This document shows positions 18,269 to 28,077 of a DNA stretch of 64,000 bases, piece after piece (positions within the stretch are counted from its first letter, which is position 1; each line of letters opens with the position of its first letter). The notes under the pieces were generated by a model. It saw only the letters and a program-made list of their open reading frames with translations, was not told where the DNA came from and did not search any database. The stretch is taken from contig JAURJT010000064.1 in the NCBI GenBank assembly GCA_030832095.1, positions 62,001-126,000 on the forward strand, given 5' to 3'. The position numbers were made by a program, and so were the translations under genes. Source of the stretch: Gammaproteobacteria bacterium (GTDB taxonomy: Bacteria; Pseudomonadota; Gammaproteobacteria; Burkholderiales; Burkholderiaceae_B).

Positions 18269-19215
18269 GGTAATTGTTTGGGTAAATCGGCAAAGGCAAC
18301 GGCCGGAGCCAGCAGGGCGTCAAGCCTTGCATCTTTTAACAGCTCAAGTGCGATACCCAGCCTGCGACGGTAGGTATAACGTGGCCGGCGCGTTGCCGAA
18401 ATATGCCCGACCTGACTCGATTGCAGACGCAGTTGCTTACTATGAAACGCGCCACCCAAGGGCGCGCCCACAATCTGTGTGCCGTACCAGCTCAGTTCAA
18501 GCACTGTAGCTTCTTCGCCGGCAAGCCTAAGTGCTGTGGTTAGGCCCGCGGCCGAGGCGCTCGTGTGAAACACAAGATCGCAATCGAGAGGTGCGGTGGC
18601 TTCTGACGCAAACTTCACGCCAAGTTGCTTGGCCAGCGCGGCACGGTCGGGGTTAACATCCACCAGCGTGACCTCTGCACCGGGCAGGTGGCCACACAGA
18701 AAGGCCACCAAACAACCCAAGACGCCCCCACCCACTACCGCGATTCGATCGCCCGGGCCTGGTGCCGCGTCCCACACAGCATTCAGCGCGGTTTCCATAT
18801 TCGCGGCCAGGACGGCTCGCTCGGGTGGGACCGCCTCGGGTATCGCCATGACCGCATCGGTGGCCAAATTAAAATAATCTTGGTGCGGGCTCAAGCTAAA
18901 TACGCAACGATTGAGCAGCTCGGACGGGCCACTTTGCACCCGACCCACCGAGGCATAGCCATACTTGACCGGAAAGGGAAAATCTCCGCCCATAAATGGT
19001 GCGCGCATACGCTTAAATTCAGCCTCTGGGACTTTGCCAGCAAACACTAAGGACTCGGTCCCTCGGCTCAGTGCGCTAAAGAGCGTGCGGACCCTGACCT
19101 GCCCCGCCTGTGGTGCAGGCAACGGCTCAGCGCGCAGTTCTGCGACGCCGGCAGCCACGTACCATAGGGCCTGCGCCTGGCCTGATAATGAAGCATCAAA
19201 GGCTGAGCTTGACAC
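18214..19215 (-). CDS. Zinc-binding dehydrogenase-like MDR protein
   Basis: A 333-residue medium-chain dehydrogenase/reductase. The N-terminal fold is seen in ALSRGTESLVFAGKVP and FPFPVKYGYASVGRV, and the NAD(P)-binding segment is IAVVGGGVLGCLVAFLCG followed by VTLVDVNPDRAALAKQLG. The usual catalytic zinc GHE motif is not obvious, so zinc dependence is doubtful. GTG 19215 is preceded by AAGGA at six bases. It is the first gene of the minus-strand set with the PTPS-like and GT4 genes. Its 3-prime end lies in a tandem duplication. Confidence 0.82.
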   Translation of the reverse strand: MSSSAFDASLSGQAQALWYVAAGVAELRAEPLPAPQAGQVRVRTLFSALSRGTESLVFAGKVPEAEFKRMRAPFMGGDFPFPVKYGYASVGRVQSGPSELLNRCVFSLSPHQDYFNLATDAVMAIPEAVPPERAVLAANMETALNAVWDAAPGPGDRIAVVGGGVLGCLVAFLCGHLPGAEVTLVDVNPDRAALAKQLGVKFASEATAPLDCDLVFHTSASAAGLTTALRLAGEEATVLELSWYGTQIVGAPLGGAFHSKQLRLQSSQVGHISATRRPRYTYRRRLGIALELLKDARLDALLAPAVAFADLPKQLPQILGQPSGILCQLIHYS

Positions 19216-19379
19216 GTAAAATCCTTGATTATGATGACTGTGACTCGAACGCAGAGAAGTTTCAGGGGTCTTGTTAACACCCTGAGCGCCCGGCCCTATA
19301 CTGCGCGAGCCTTTGCAAACAGTATAAGTGAGTCAAAGACCTTGATTCTGAAATATCAACACCCATTTTCTCAACCCAT

Positions 19380-21134
19380 ATGCTAACAGTCAGAAGAATT
19401 ATATTTGGATCCCTTGCCATACTGAGCTTTGTGGCGATGCTTGGCCTCATGCATGCTGCGCTAAGCCCCGAGTTGAGCGCGTGGGGTTCCTATAGCCTAC
19501 TGGCGCTGTTTGCCGTGACGCTGCCCTGGACCGTCGTCGGCTTCTGGAATTCGAGCATTGGGTTTTTAGTTGGTGTACTCGCTCGCGATCCCTTGCCCGT
19601 CCTCCTACCGCTCAGCGCGCGCGCAAGCATGACCGACCCGATCACCTCGTCTACCGCAGTTGTACTGTGCATCCGAAACGAAACCCCCACACGCCTTGAA
19701 CGCAATCTTGAAGCGATGATGCAAAGCTTGGCCGCCACGGGCTTTGGTCAACAATTACATATCTACGTACTGAGCGATACCAATGATGAGGTCATCGCGC
19801 AACAAGAGCAACAATGCTTCGCTGCGATGACCGAACGCTGGGCATCACGCCTCGCACTCACGTATCGCCGACGCGAGGACAACAAAGGGTATAAAGCGGG
19901 CAACATCGCAGATTTCTGTATGCGCTGGGGGCATCTGCATGAGTTCGTGGTGACGTTAGATGCGGATAGCTTCATGACGGGACGCGCTATTTTGCGTTTA
20001 GTGCGCATCATGCAGGCCAACCCAACGCTTGGAATTTTGCAGGGTCTAGTTGTCGGTTTGCCCTCTACCAGCGGCTTCACCCGGCTATTTCAATTTGGTA
20101 TGCGCTTAGGCATGCGCTCGTACACCATGGGCTCAGCTTGGTGGCAAGCAGACTGTGGGCCCTACTGGGGGCACAACGCCGCAATTCGGATCAAGCCCTT
20201 TGTTGAGCATTGCGAGTTGCCCCGCTTACCTGATCACAAGGGCACACCCAGACACATCCTGAGCCACGACCAAGTCGAGGCTGTACTCATGCGGCGTGCG
20301 GGCTTCGAGGTTCGGGTGATCCCACAAGAAGATGAGAGTTGGGAAGAGAATCCACCGACCTTAATCGAATACATTCGCCGAGACTTGCGTTGGTGCGAGG
20401 GCAATTTGCAATACGTTTACTTATTAAGTCTGCCAGGCATTAAGTTCTTAAGCCGCTATCAATTATGTATCGCCATATTGATGTTCTTAAGCTCGCCGGC
20501 CTGGATCGCTTTGTTATTACTCTCGATGATATTGTTGTGCTTGGCACCCTCCCCAGCCGCGTTTATGCATGGTGGGCTTGGCCTCACCCTGCTAAGCGCA
20601 ACCCTGCTCATGTGGTACCTGCCTAAAATTGCTGGTGCGGTTGATGTGCTGCTCAGCGCGAGCGAGCGGAAGTCTTTTGGTGGCGGTCTGCGCTTTGCTT
20701 TTAACTTCACCTTCGAAATGATTTTTTCGCTGTTAATGACCCCCATCACCTGGTTGAATCACACCATTTTTATCATTGGTCTGCTTTTCGGAAAAAAATC
20801 AGGCTGGACCGGCCAAGCTCGCGACGATCATTCAGTGCCACTCGCCATTGCCTTACGGCAATTTTGGCCCCACACCCTTTCAGGCCTCGTGCTCGCCATT
20901 GCAGTGTGGCATACCCATCCAACCACCCTACCCTACGCTCTGATCATGCTCAGCGGCTTGCTCTTATCGATTCCGATCACTGTGCTGACCTCTTGGCCAA
21001 GTTTTGGACGCATGCTGATTCGATGGAAATTAGTCAGCTTGCCAGAAGAAATTAATCCGCCCGCAGCGCTAAAACCTCTTGACCTTGAGGTCTTAAAGAT
21101 GTCGCGCAAGCCTCACGACAGTCGCCAAGCATGA
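19380..21134 (+). CDS. opgH: Glucans biosynthesis glucosyltransferase, OpgH/MdoH-like
   Basis: A 584-residue inner-membrane GT2 enzyme that would polymerise UDP-glucose into a periplasmic beta-glucan. Visible points are two N-terminal membrane segments, [34 protein letters not shown], the DxD motif in [10 protein letters not shown], and [10 protein letters not shown], which is the (Q/R)xxRW-type motif of OpgH. Several membrane helices follow. It is much shorter than E. coli MdoH (847 residues) and resembles the compact type. Its stop overlaps the ABC exporter start (ATGA). No opgG partner lies in the window. Confidence 0.88.
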   Translation: MLTVRRIIFGSLAILSFVAMLGLMHAALSPELSAWGSYSLLALFAVTLPWTVVGFWNSSIGFLVGVLARDPLPVLLPLSARASMTDPITSSTAVVLCIRNETPTRLERNLEAMMQSLAATGFGQQLHIYVLSDTNDEVIAQQEQQCFAAMTERWASRLALTYRRREDNKGYKAGNIADFCMRWGHLHEFVVTLDADSFMTGRAILRLVRIMQANPTLGILQGLVVGLPSTSGFTRLFQFGMRLGMRSYTMGSAWWQADCGPYWGHNAAIRIKPFVEHCELPRLPDHKGTPRHILSHDQVEAVLMRRAGFEVRVIPQEDESWEENPPTLIEYIRRDLRWCEGNLQYVYLLSLPGIKFLSRYQLCIAILMFLSSPAWIALLLLSMILLCLAPSPAAFMHGGLGLTLLSATLLMWYLPKIAGAVDVLLSASERKSFGGGLRFAFNFTFEMIFSLLMTPITWLNHTIFIIGLLFGKKSGWTGQARDDHSVPLAIALRQFWPHTLSGLVLAIAVWHTHPTTLPYALIMLSGLLLSIPITVLTSWPSFGRMLIRWKLVSLPEEINPPAALKPLDLEVLKMSRKPHDSRQA

Positions 21135-22930
21135 CCAATCCTGATCAAGGGCATCACCCACTCAGTTTCATCTCGCTGTATACCCGCGTATTAAAAATGC
21201 TGGGCTCAGATCGCAAGCTCGGTTGGACGCTGGCCGGCGCAAACGTCGTACTCGCGATGGCCATGTTTGGCGAACCTATTTTATTTGGTCTGGTCATCGA
21301 TACGCTCTCGCGCGCTTCACTAAACGACCCATCAGGCATCTGGCCCTCGCTGTGGCCTTTGTTGTTGACCTGGGTTGGTTTTGGTTTATTCACAATTTCT
21401 TGTGGCGCGGTGATCGCACTCTTGGCGGATCGCCTGTCGCATCGACGCAGGCACCTCGTATTGCGTGACTATTTCGAACACGTGCTGCAATTGCCACTTG
21501 CGCAACAAGCCGACACGCACTCTGGTCGTCTGATGAAAACAATGCTGCAAGGGACAGATGCCCTTTGGTGGCTGTGGTTAAGTTTTTTTAGAGATCACCT
21601 GGCCGCGGTGGTTGCGCTCATTGTTTTGGTGCCTGTCGCGCTTTATATCAATTGGCGGCTCGCCCTCGTGCTCATCATTTTGTGCATTGTGTTTGTGTGG
21701 CTGACGCATTTTATTTTGCGTAAAACACAAACTCTGCAACAGCAAGTTGAAGGCCATCACTCAGATTTAGCTGAGCAGGCGTCTGACACCTTAGGCAATA
21801 TCGCCCTAGTGCAAAGCTTTGCTCGTATCGAACACGAGGTCAGCGCACTCAAAGATATCAGTCAGCGCGTCTTGGGTGCTCAGATGCCTGTGCTGTCTTG
21901 GTGGGCGCTAGTCAACGTACTTACTCGCTCGGCGACCACTTTAAGTATTTTGTGCATCGTCGCCTTGGGCGCATGGTTATTTACTAAGGGCCAGACAAGT
22001 GTTGGCGCCATCGTCACCTTCATCTCTTTTTCAGGGATGGTGATTATGCGGCTTGAGCAGATTGTCGGATTTGTGCATCGCTTGGCGATGGAGGCACCTC
22101 GCCTTCAAGAATTTTTTCATGTTCTGGATACCGAGCCATCGATACATGACTCACCCCACGCCATCGACCTAGGGCGGGCCCGAGGCGCAATTGCCTTTGA
22201 AAACGTCACCTTTGCGTATGATAAAAAAAATCCAGCCGTCAAAGGCCTGAGCTTTACCCTCAAACCAGGCACAACGATCGCCTTAGTCGGTGCCTCGGGT
22301 GCAGGCAAGTCGACTGCCTTGAGCCTTTTGTATCGCGCCTTTGATCCACAGTCAGGTCGCATCACGGTGGATGGTCATGACATCCGTGACTTACAGCTTG
22401 CCGCGCTGCGTAGCAATATTGGCGTGGTGTTTCAAGAGGCGCTGCTGTTCAACCGTTCAATCGCAGACAATCTAAAAGTTGGCTTACCCGAAGCAACCGA
22501 CGCGCAGTTACGCCAAGCTTGCGCAAACGCGCAAGCGCTTGATTTCATCGAGCAACATCCCCAAGGTTTCGATACCAAGATCGGCGAACGCGGGCGCGCG
22601 CTTTCAGGCGGTGAGCGCCAGCGCTTATCTATTGCACGGGTCTTATTAAAGAATCCGCCAATCTTAATTTTGGACGAAGCGACTAGCGCTCTGGATAGCG
22701 CCACAGAAACAAAGCTATTACAGGCGCTTGACGCCGTCACGAAAGACCGCAGCACGCTCGTGATTGCACATCGGTTGGCAACCATTCGCAAAGCAGACAA
22801 GATTTTAGTGATGGATCACGGCACGATCGTTGAGGCAGGTTCATTTGATGAACTGTACGCCCAGGGCGGTCGTTTTACACAACTGGTGAAAGAGCAATTT
22901 TCAGATGCTTCAGGAAATTTTATTTCATGA
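21131..22930 (+). CDS. Glucan-type ABC exporter, fused permease and ATPase (NdvA/ChvA-like)
   Basis: A 599-residue half-transporter. The N-terminus [15 protein letters not shown] followed by [17 protein letters not shown] is the pattern of NdvA/ChvA beta-(1,2)-glucan exporters. Six membrane helices lie within about residues 25-310. The ATPase domain has Walker [10 protein letters not shown], the signature [16 protein letters not shown] and Walker [16 protein letters not shown] overlaps join it to OpgH upstream and to a small ORF downstream. It probably moves the OpgH product, or a conjugate from this cluster, across the inner membrane. Confidence 0.9.
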   Translation: MTNPDQGHHPLSFISLYTRVLKMLGSDRKLGWTLAGANVVLAMAMFGEPILFGLVIDTLSRASLNDPSGIWPSLWPLLLTWVGFGLFTISCGAVIALLADRLSHRRRHLVLRDYFEHVLQLPLAQQADTHSGRLMKTMLQGTDALWWLWLSFFRDHLAAVVALIVLVPVALYINWRLALVLIILCIVFVWLTHFILRKTQTLQQQVEGHHSDLAEQASDTLGNIALVQSFARIEHEVSALKDISQRVLGAQMPVLSWWALVNVLTRSATTLSILCIVALGAWLFTKGQTSVGAIVTFISFSGMVIMRLEQIVGFVHRLAMEAPRLQEFFHVLDTEPSIHDSPHAIDLGRARGAIAFENVTFAYDKKNPAVKGLSFTLKPGTTIALVGASGAGKSTALSLLYRAFDPQSGRITVDGHDIRDLQLAALRSNIGVVFQEALLFNRSIADNLKVGLPEATDAQLRQACANAQALDFIEQHPQGFDTKIGERGRALSGGERQRLSIARVLLKNPPILILDEATSALDSATETKLLQALDAVTKDRSTLVIAHRLATIRKADKILVMDHGTIVEAGSFDELYAQGGRFTQLVKEQFSDASGNFIS

Positions 22931-23049
22931 GCCTCATTACTAAGTCGTTTGCACTGGCCTTGAACACGATGACAACCGAGTCGCTTGCTGCAGCGTTGAA
23001 CACTGATTTCCTCGCACGCAGTTGCGAAACCTTACAGAGAGAAAGATGA
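22927..23049 (+). CDS. Unannotated 40-residue ORF, translationally coupled on both sides
   Basis: ATG at 22927 overlaps the ABC exporter TGA, and its own TGA at 23047-23049 overlaps the ATG of the methyltransferase. The product begins [14 protein letters not shown], continues [18 protein letters not shown] and ends CETLQRER, with one Cys near the C-terminus. No membrane segment or signal peptide is clear. Double ATGA coupling, continuing the ATGA chain of the operon, supports real translation. It might be a small protein, a peptide substrate, or simply a coupling reading frame. I do not recognise a family. Confidence 0.6.
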   Translation: MSLITKSFALALNTMTTESLAAALNTDFLARSCETLQRER

Positions 23050-23891
23050 CTGGTTTTTCAGCTCAATGGCTTGCCTTACGCGAACCTGCAGATCACCGGG
23101 CGCGAGATCGCACTTTACAAAATAAAGTGTGCGAGCAACTCGCGAATGTTGCGCGCACTGAACAGCGAGCCGTTCGTTTGATCGATCTTGGCTGTGGCTC
23201 TGGTTCAAACTTGCGCGCATTGGCAACGTCGCTACCTGAGCAACAACACTGGACACTAGTCGACTACGATCCCTTGTTGCTGGCAGCGGCACGCGCCGCA
23301 CTGATTGCTTGGGCAGACGAGGTCATCAATGACAGCACGAGTCTGACTCTTCGTAAAAATAATAAAATACTTGAGATTGAATTTTCTCAAGTTGACCTTG
23401 CGCGTGACATCGAGCGCGTACTGGCCTGGCCTGCTGATGTCATCACTGCCGCAGCATTTTTTGATCTGGTCGCTGAGTCCTGGTTGGTACGCTTTTGTCA
23501 GGCATTGCGCACAACGCTGTATACGGTATTGACGTACGATGGCTCTGAACAATGGCTACCACCGCATTCTGCAGATAGTGCAATGTTAAAGGCATTTCAT
23601 GCCCACCAGAAAACGGACAAGGGCTTTGGCGTCGCTGCAGGTCCAGACGCCACCAGCGTCATGCAACGCGAATTAACAGCGCGCGGATTTCAAGTCACGC
23701 TTGCGTCTAGCCCCTGGAAAATCGATCAAACCGAAGCGGCGTTCATACACGCCTTAGCAACAGGCAGTGCCGCAGCGGTGCGCGAAACTGGTTTACTCAA
23801 TGAGTTAGAGGTCAACCAATGGTTAACAGCGCGGATGAGTGCACAGCACTGTATGGTCGGGCACTGGGATATCCTGGCAACCCCCAACTGA
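23046..23891 (+). CDS. Class I SAM-dependent methyltransferase
   Basis: A 281-residue protein with SAM motif I RLIDLGCGSGSNLRALA and the acidic end of strand 2 in WTLVDYDPLLLAAARAAL. The later VITAAAFFDLVAESWLVRF corresponds to motif post-I to II. The substrate is unknown. I chose ATG 23046, which overlaps the stop of the small ORF (ATGA) and follows AGAGAG; a TTG at 23022 is less likely. It ends the plus-strand operon OpgH, exporter, small ORF and methyltransferase. It might modify the glycan or the predicted pyrimidine-derived product. Confidence 0.85.
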   Translation: MTGFSAQWLALREPADHRARDRTLQNKVCEQLANVARTEQRAVRLIDLGCGSGSNLRALATSLPEQQHWTLVDYDPLLLAAARAALIAWADEVINDSTSLTLRKNNKILEIEFSQVDLARDIERVLAWPADVITAAAFFDLVAESWLVRFCQALRTTLYTVLTYDGSEQWLPPHSADSAMLKAFHAHQKTDKGFGVAAGPDATSVMQRELTARGFQVTLASSPWKIDQTEAAFIHALATGSAAAVRETGLLNELEVNQWLTARMSAQHCMVGHWDILATPN

Positions 23892-24737
23892 TTAACCGAC
23901 CGTATTCTTCAAGGTACCCACGCGCTCGATGATGACCTCGACCGTATCGCCTGACTTTAAAAATCTTGGTGGCTTACGGCTAAAGCCGACACCTTCTGGC
24001 GTGCCGGTTGCGATCACATCACCAGCGCGAAGCTCAGTTACGCTTGACATGTACTCAATCAGCTTTGCAACCGAAAAAATCATCGTTGAAAACGAGGCAT
24101 GCTGCATCGACTCGCCCGATACTAAGGTGGTGAGCGAGAGCTTCTCAAGCGGACCGACCTCATCCGGAGTCACTAAGGCGGGGCCAATTGAGCTTGAGCG
24201 AAAAAAGTTTTTACCCTGATCGAGCGTGCGTTGAAACTGATAGTCGCGCACGGAACCGTCCATAAAGCAGGTGTAGCCCGCAACGTAACTCAAGGCGTCG
24301 GCAGCAGCAACATTACGTGCTGTCTTTTTTAGAACAACAGCCAACTCGCCCTCAAAATCGTATTCAGGCGATAAGGTTGGCTTTTCAAATAACTCGCCAT
24401 GCGCCACGATTGCGGCGGGGATCTTTACGAAGGTACGTGGAAACTCAGGGAGCTTATGGCCAGCTTCTGCCGCATGCGCAGCATAATTTAAGCCAATACA
24501 GTGCATGGTTACGGGCTCAACAAACAGTGGTAAGTACTGCAAGCTAGCCTCATTACGGTCGGCACGCGTGGCAGACGCGACAACTGCACGCGCCGCCTCA
24601 AAACCATTCTTTTGAATCAACTGCAACAGGCTTGAGTAATCTTTGCCAATTTTGGTAGAGAGATCGATGACATCGCCATTAGGTTGAATGACACCATAGT
24701 GTGATTGACCACCGACAAGATAACTGGCTAGCTTCAT
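23892..24737 (-). CDS. Fumarylacetoacetate hydrolase family protein
   Basis: A 281-residue metal-dependent hydrolase or isomerase of the FAH superfamily. Signatures are HCIGLNYAAHAAEAGHKLPEFP, the metal-binding YDFEGELAVVLKK and the later FMDGSVRDYQ, RTLDQGKNFFRSSSIGPALV and VIATGTPEGVGFSRKPP. The last is typical of ureidoglycolate lyase and 2-keto-hydratase relatives. ATG 24737 (MKLASYLVGG) follows GGAGA and is preferred to the TTG at 24758. It lies 156 bases after the GntR gene, possibly co-regulated with the acyl-CoA operon upstream. Confidence 0.88.
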   Translation of the reverse strand: MKLASYLVGGQSHYGVIQPNGDVIDLSTKIGKDYSSLLQLIQKNGFEAARAVVASATRADRNEASLQYLPLFVEPVTMHCIGLNYAAHAAEAGHKLPEFPRTFVKIPAAIVAHGELFEKPTLSPEYDFEGELAVVLKKTARNVAAADALSYVAGYTCFMDGSVRDYQFQRTLDQGKNFFRSSSIGPALVTPDEVGPLEKLSLTTLVSGESMQHASFSTMIFSVAKLIEYMSSVTELRAGDVIATGTPEGVGFSRKPPRFLKSGDTVEVIIERVGTLKNTVG

Positions 24738-24893
24738 GGAATGGTTCTCCGAACTCAAGATCGTGTTGTTGGGGGACTGAGCAAAAGCTTAGCGTAAATA
24801 TGGCGGGTCTGCTTAACAGAGTGACTTTTCTTCGAGAGCTTGTTTTTCTGAAAGCAGCGGTTTGCCTGAAAGGGTTGGCGCGGTTTGATCCGT

Positions 24894-25664
24894 TTACGCC
24901 GCTTTTTCGACAGGGTGCCAGTCTCGACGAAACGCTTCGCGATAACTGAAGCGATCTGCCGGGTGCACGCTCACTGCCAGCTCAACCAAATCGTCACGCT
25001 CGTCGATGTAGCGCCTGGCCACCCACAGCCCAGCACTTCGCGCTGGCGCATCCAAGCGCTTGGCCAACGCGGCTGGCAATAGCATCGCACGCAGCTCTTG
25101 CTGCACGGCTTTGATACGGCAATCAAATTGCTTTTCAATCAATTGATAGAGCGGTTGCGTCATGCGCCCATTCACCTTCGCGAGCGAGCGAAAGCGCGGA
25201 GCAATATACACATCGGTCAAACAAATTGGTAAGGTTTGGCCTTCGATATAACGCAAGCCCTGAATATGTAGCCACGTTTCACCCTCTGCTGCACCTAAAA
25301 GTATCGCTTGCTCGGCATTGATCCCTTGCACACTAGTTTTTGCGATCTGCAGTGTGGTCTCAGTCGCGTATTGGCGTAAATCCGTAATCGCGGACATGGT
25401 CTGTGTGTATTGGCCAGAAGGCGCTTGCGCCACCACACGGCTGCCGACTCCGGGTTGCCGCACCACCAAGCCCTGCTGCACGAGTTGCTTGACCGCCTCT
25501 CTGACCGTAAAGCGCGAGACCCCAAACTGTGCACATAATTCAAACTCAGTGGGTAATAAATCACCCACCAGATAGCGCTTTGAATGAATTTCATTTAACA
25601 GGGTTTTAGCTAACTGGGCATAGCGTGGCCCCGAGCTAAAACCTTCAAAATGATATTGACTCAT
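24894..25664 (-). CDS. GntR family regulator, HutC/UTRA type
   Basis: A 256-residue repressor or activator. The N-terminal winged helix is YAQLAKTLLNEI through TEFELCAQFGVSRFTVREAVKQLVQQGLVVRQPGVGSRV. The C-terminal UTRA domain binds a small ligand (LHIQGLRYIEGQTLPICLTDVYI). It is the last gene of an operon with an acyl-CoA dehydrogenase and CaiB, coupled to CaiB by ATGA. A regulator in its own target operon suggests autoregulation, with an acyl-CoA or acid as likely ligand. Possible operators are noted at 28053 and 31201. Confidence 0.9.
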   Translation of the reverse strand: MSQYHFEGFSSGPRYAQLAKTLLNEIHSKRYLVGDLLPTEFELCAQFGVSRFTVREAVKQLVQQGLVVRQPGVGSRVVAQAPSGQYTQTMSAITDLRQYATETTLQIAKTSVQGINAEQAILLGAAEGETWLHIQGLRYIEGQTLPICLTDVYIAPRFRSLAKVNGRMTQPLYQLIEKQFDCRIKAVQQELRAMLLPAALAKRLDAPARSAGLWVARRYIDERDDLVELAVSVHPADRFSYREAFRRDWHPVEKAA

Positions 25665-26851
25665 ATGACCGCGTGCTCACGCAAAAAGGCGATTTGCTGC
25701 TCAGAAAAACCTGCCTGAGTCAGCAGTGCATCGGTGTCTGCTCCCATTTTCGGAGCAGCCCTTAAGGGTGCCGAATCGCCACTGCAGCGAAGCGGTGAGG
25801 CCACACCCAAAATCTCTTCACCTTCAGGCGTGCGCGTGGTGACAACACCTTGGCGCGAGTGGACAAAAGGATTGTCCAGCGCTTGCGCGACGTCATATAC
25901 CGGCGATGCCGGTACTTTGCCTGCAAACTTTTTCATCCAGTTTGCTGTTGTATCTTTAACCATGACGCTATCAATATCGGCGTTGAATTGCTCACGATTC
26001 TCTAGACGATTTTTATAAGAGCTGTACTCGACGCGCGTTGCCCACTCAGGCTTACCCAGTTCGGTCGCTAAGATCGGCCAGAACTTTTCTTTATTACACA
26101 TAATAAAGATCCAACCATCTTTGGTTGGATAGAGCTGACTAGGAACCAGCGAAGGGTGCCCAGAACGAGGTGCTCGGCCCGTCATGTGCGAGCCATTTAA
26201 ATACCACGTCGCCAAATAGGCTAGGTTATGCATAGCGACATCAAACAAGCTGCAGTCGACATCACGTCCCACCCCTGTTTGTCGTGCACCTAACACAGCC
26301 GATACTAGACCCAGTGCGGCGGTGGTGCCCGTCATCAAATCAATCATCGACAAGCCAAATCTTGAGGGCGGCCCATCTGGCTCGCCAGTTAAAGACAGAT
26401 AGCCTGCCTCGGCCTGCATCAAATAATCGTAGCCAGGCCAATTGGCGCGCTCACCATCGCGACCATAGGCTGACAAATGCACACACACAATATCTTTGCG
26501 GATATGTTTGAGGGCGTCATACGTCAGACCTAACTTGGCAGGTAGATCGCCGCGCAAATTATTGAATACAGCGTCGGCATGCTCAAGTAATTTATGTAAA
26601 ACATCGCGGCCCGCCTCTTGTTTGACATCAAGCCTGACGCTTTTTTTATTACGATTGAATGCCTGATAGAAGTGACTGTTGCCGGGGCCAAAATAATGAG
26701 GCCCGACTGCACGACCCACATCACCACCATCGTGAGGGTTTTCAATCTTAATCACCTCGGCACCTAAATCGGCGAGGTGCTGCGTTGAGAAGGGCCCCGC
26801 GCCGTATTGCTCGATGGCAAGGATGCGCATTCCTTGTAAAGGCAAACTCAT
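25661..26851 (-). CDS. CaiB/BaiF family CoA-transferase
   Basis: A 396-residue class III CoA-transferase, which moves CoA from a donor thioester to a carboxylic acid. Family segments are GMRILAIEQYGAGPFSTQHLADLGAEVIKIE, FNRNKKSVRLDVK and SAYGRDGERANWPGYD. The catalytic Asp is in the SMIDLMTG motif. ATG 26851 overlaps the acyl-CoA dehydrogenase stop (ATGA), so the longer upstream frame is not used. It sits between an acyl-CoA dehydrogenase and the GntR regulator. It probably activates the acid that the dehydrogenase then oxidises. Confidence 0.92.
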   Translation of the reverse strand: MSLPLQGMRILAIEQYGAGPFSTQHLADLGAEVIKIENPHDGGDVGRAVGPHYFGPGNSHFYQAFNRNKKSVRLDVKQEAGRDVLHKLLEHADAVFNNLRGDLPAKLGLTYDALKHIRKDIVCVHLSAYGRDGERANWPGYDYLMQAEAGYLSLTGEPDGPPSRFGLSMIDLMTGTTAALGLVSAVLGARQTGVGRDVDCSLFDVAMHNLAYLATWYLNGSHMTGRAPRSGHPSLVPSQLYPTKDGWIFIMCNKEKFWPILATELGKPEWATRVEYSSYKNRLENREQFNADIDSVMVKDTTANWMKKFAGKVPASPVYDVAQALDNPFVHSRQGVVTTRTPEGEEILGVASPLRCSGDSAPLRAAPKMGADTDALLTQAGFSEQQIAFLREHAVI

Positions 26852-28002
26852 ATTGGGTTCCTTGCGATGAGTTGTTTCGCAATAATGATGCGCTGCATCT
26901 CGTTGGTGCCTTCGCCAATCGTCAACAGTGGAGCATCGCGATAAAACCGTTCGACCAGATACTCTTTTGAATAACCATAACCCCCATGAATGCGCATCGC
27001 TTCCATGCTGTTCTCGAGCGCCGACTCGGTGGCAAACAGCTTGGCCATGCCGGCCTCCATGTCGCAACGTTCGCCACGATCGTAGGCCTCGGCTGCGCGC
27101 ATAGTTAATAAGCGAGACGCCTCAGTGCGAGTTGCCATGTCGCCCAGTTTCAGCTGAATCGCCTGGTGCTCGCATATCTGCTTGCCAAACGTTTTACGCT
27201 GTTGCGAATATTTGACCGCTTCGTTTTGCGCTGCCTGAGCCACACCCACTCCGCGCGCAGCAACGTTGATCCGACCCAACTCAAGCCCATTCAGAATCAT
27301 CTGCAAGCCCTTGCCTTCTTTTTCACCAATCAACTGATTTGCTGGGACTCGGCACTGATCAAAGACCAGCTCAGCAGAGTCGATACCCTTGTAGCCGAGT
27401 TTTTCAAGCTTTCGGCTAGCGCGAAAGGCATCACTTTTTTCAACAAGAAATAAACTCATACCCTTATGGCGCGGACTAGCATTCAAATCCGTCTTCACCA
27501 ATACGGCGAAACAATTGCCATAAATGCCGTTTGAGATCCACATCTTGTTGCCATTGATGATGTAGTCGTCACCATCACGCACCGCAGTTGTGCGAATCGC
27601 CTGTAGATCAGTGCCACAGTCGGGCTCAGTCAACGCAATGCCACCACGCAGCTCACCCGTTGCAAAGCGAGGGAGAAACGCTTGCTTTTGCGCAGCAGTA
27701 CCATTGCGCTGCAGCGCAGCCGCCATGATCACATGTGAATTAATAATGCCAGACACTGACATCCAGACCACAGAGATATGTTCGATGATCTTGGCATAGG
27801 TCACGGTTGATAAACCTAGTCCGCCATACTCGGGGGCAATTAAGCAACCAAACAAGCCCATCTCTTTCATTTTTTCGACAATCTCAGCCGGGTACTCATC
27901 ATCGTGCTCGAGTTGCCAAGCAAATGGCTTGACCTCTTTCTCTAAAAAGCGATCAACCATATCCAAAATAAGTTGCTCTTGGCCTGCGTCTTGGGTGCTC
28001 AT
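26848..28002 (-). CDS. Acyl-CoA dehydrogenase
   Basis: A 384-residue flavoprotein that forms a 2,3-enoyl-CoA. Family motifs are LTEPDCGTDLQAIRTTA, WISNGIYGNCFAVLV, FGKQICEHQAIQLKLGDMATR and the C-terminal RIHGGYGYSKEYLVERFYRDA. The catalytic Glu is in LTIGEGTNEMQR. The sequence resembles glutaryl- or short branched-chain types, but the exact substrate is open. It starts with GGAGA just upstream and is first in the operon with CaiB and GntR. The upstream region holds a GntR-like half palindrome. Confidence 0.92.
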   Translation of the reverse strand: MSTQDAGQEQLILDMVDRFLEKEVKPFAWQLEHDDEYPAEIVEKMKEMGLFGCLIAPEYGGLGLSTVTYAKIIEHISVVWMSVSGIINSHVIMAAALQRNGTAAQKQAFLPRFATGELRGGIALTEPDCGTDLQAIRTTAVRDGDDYIINGNKMWISNGIYGNCFAVLVKTDLNASPRHKGMSLFLVEKSDAFRASRKLEKLGYKGIDSAELVFDQCRVPANQLIGEKEGKGLQMILNGLELGRINVAARGVGVAQAAQNEAVKYSQQRKTFGKQICEHQAIQLKLGDMATRTEASRLLTMRAAEAYDRGERCDMEAGMAKLFATESALENSMEAMRIHGGYGYSKEYLVERFYRDAPLLTIGEGTNEMQRIIIAKQLIARNPI

Positions 28003-28052
28003 TTGTTTCTCTCCAGTACTACGCTAAAAATAACGATCTATCTATATCAATT

Positions 28053-28064
28053 TAGTTAGGACAA
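28053..28064 (-). promoter_or_regulatory. Possible GntR-type operator upstream of acyl-CoA dehydrogenase
   Basis: On the minus strand the sequence is TTGTCCTAACTA, 51 bases before the acyl-CoA dehydrogenase start. It matches 9 of 12 positions of the perfect palindrome TTGTCCGGACAA in front of MaoC and has the GT-N4-AC layout of GntR sites. It is a short match and may be chance. Confidence 0.3.
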
Positions 28065-28077
28065 CCTCAGGTGCAAG

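Noticed and set aside
26852..27067. Longer N-terminus of CaiB
   Set aside because: The extension is inside the acyl-CoA dehydrogenase gene; ATG 26851 overlaps that stop as ATGA.
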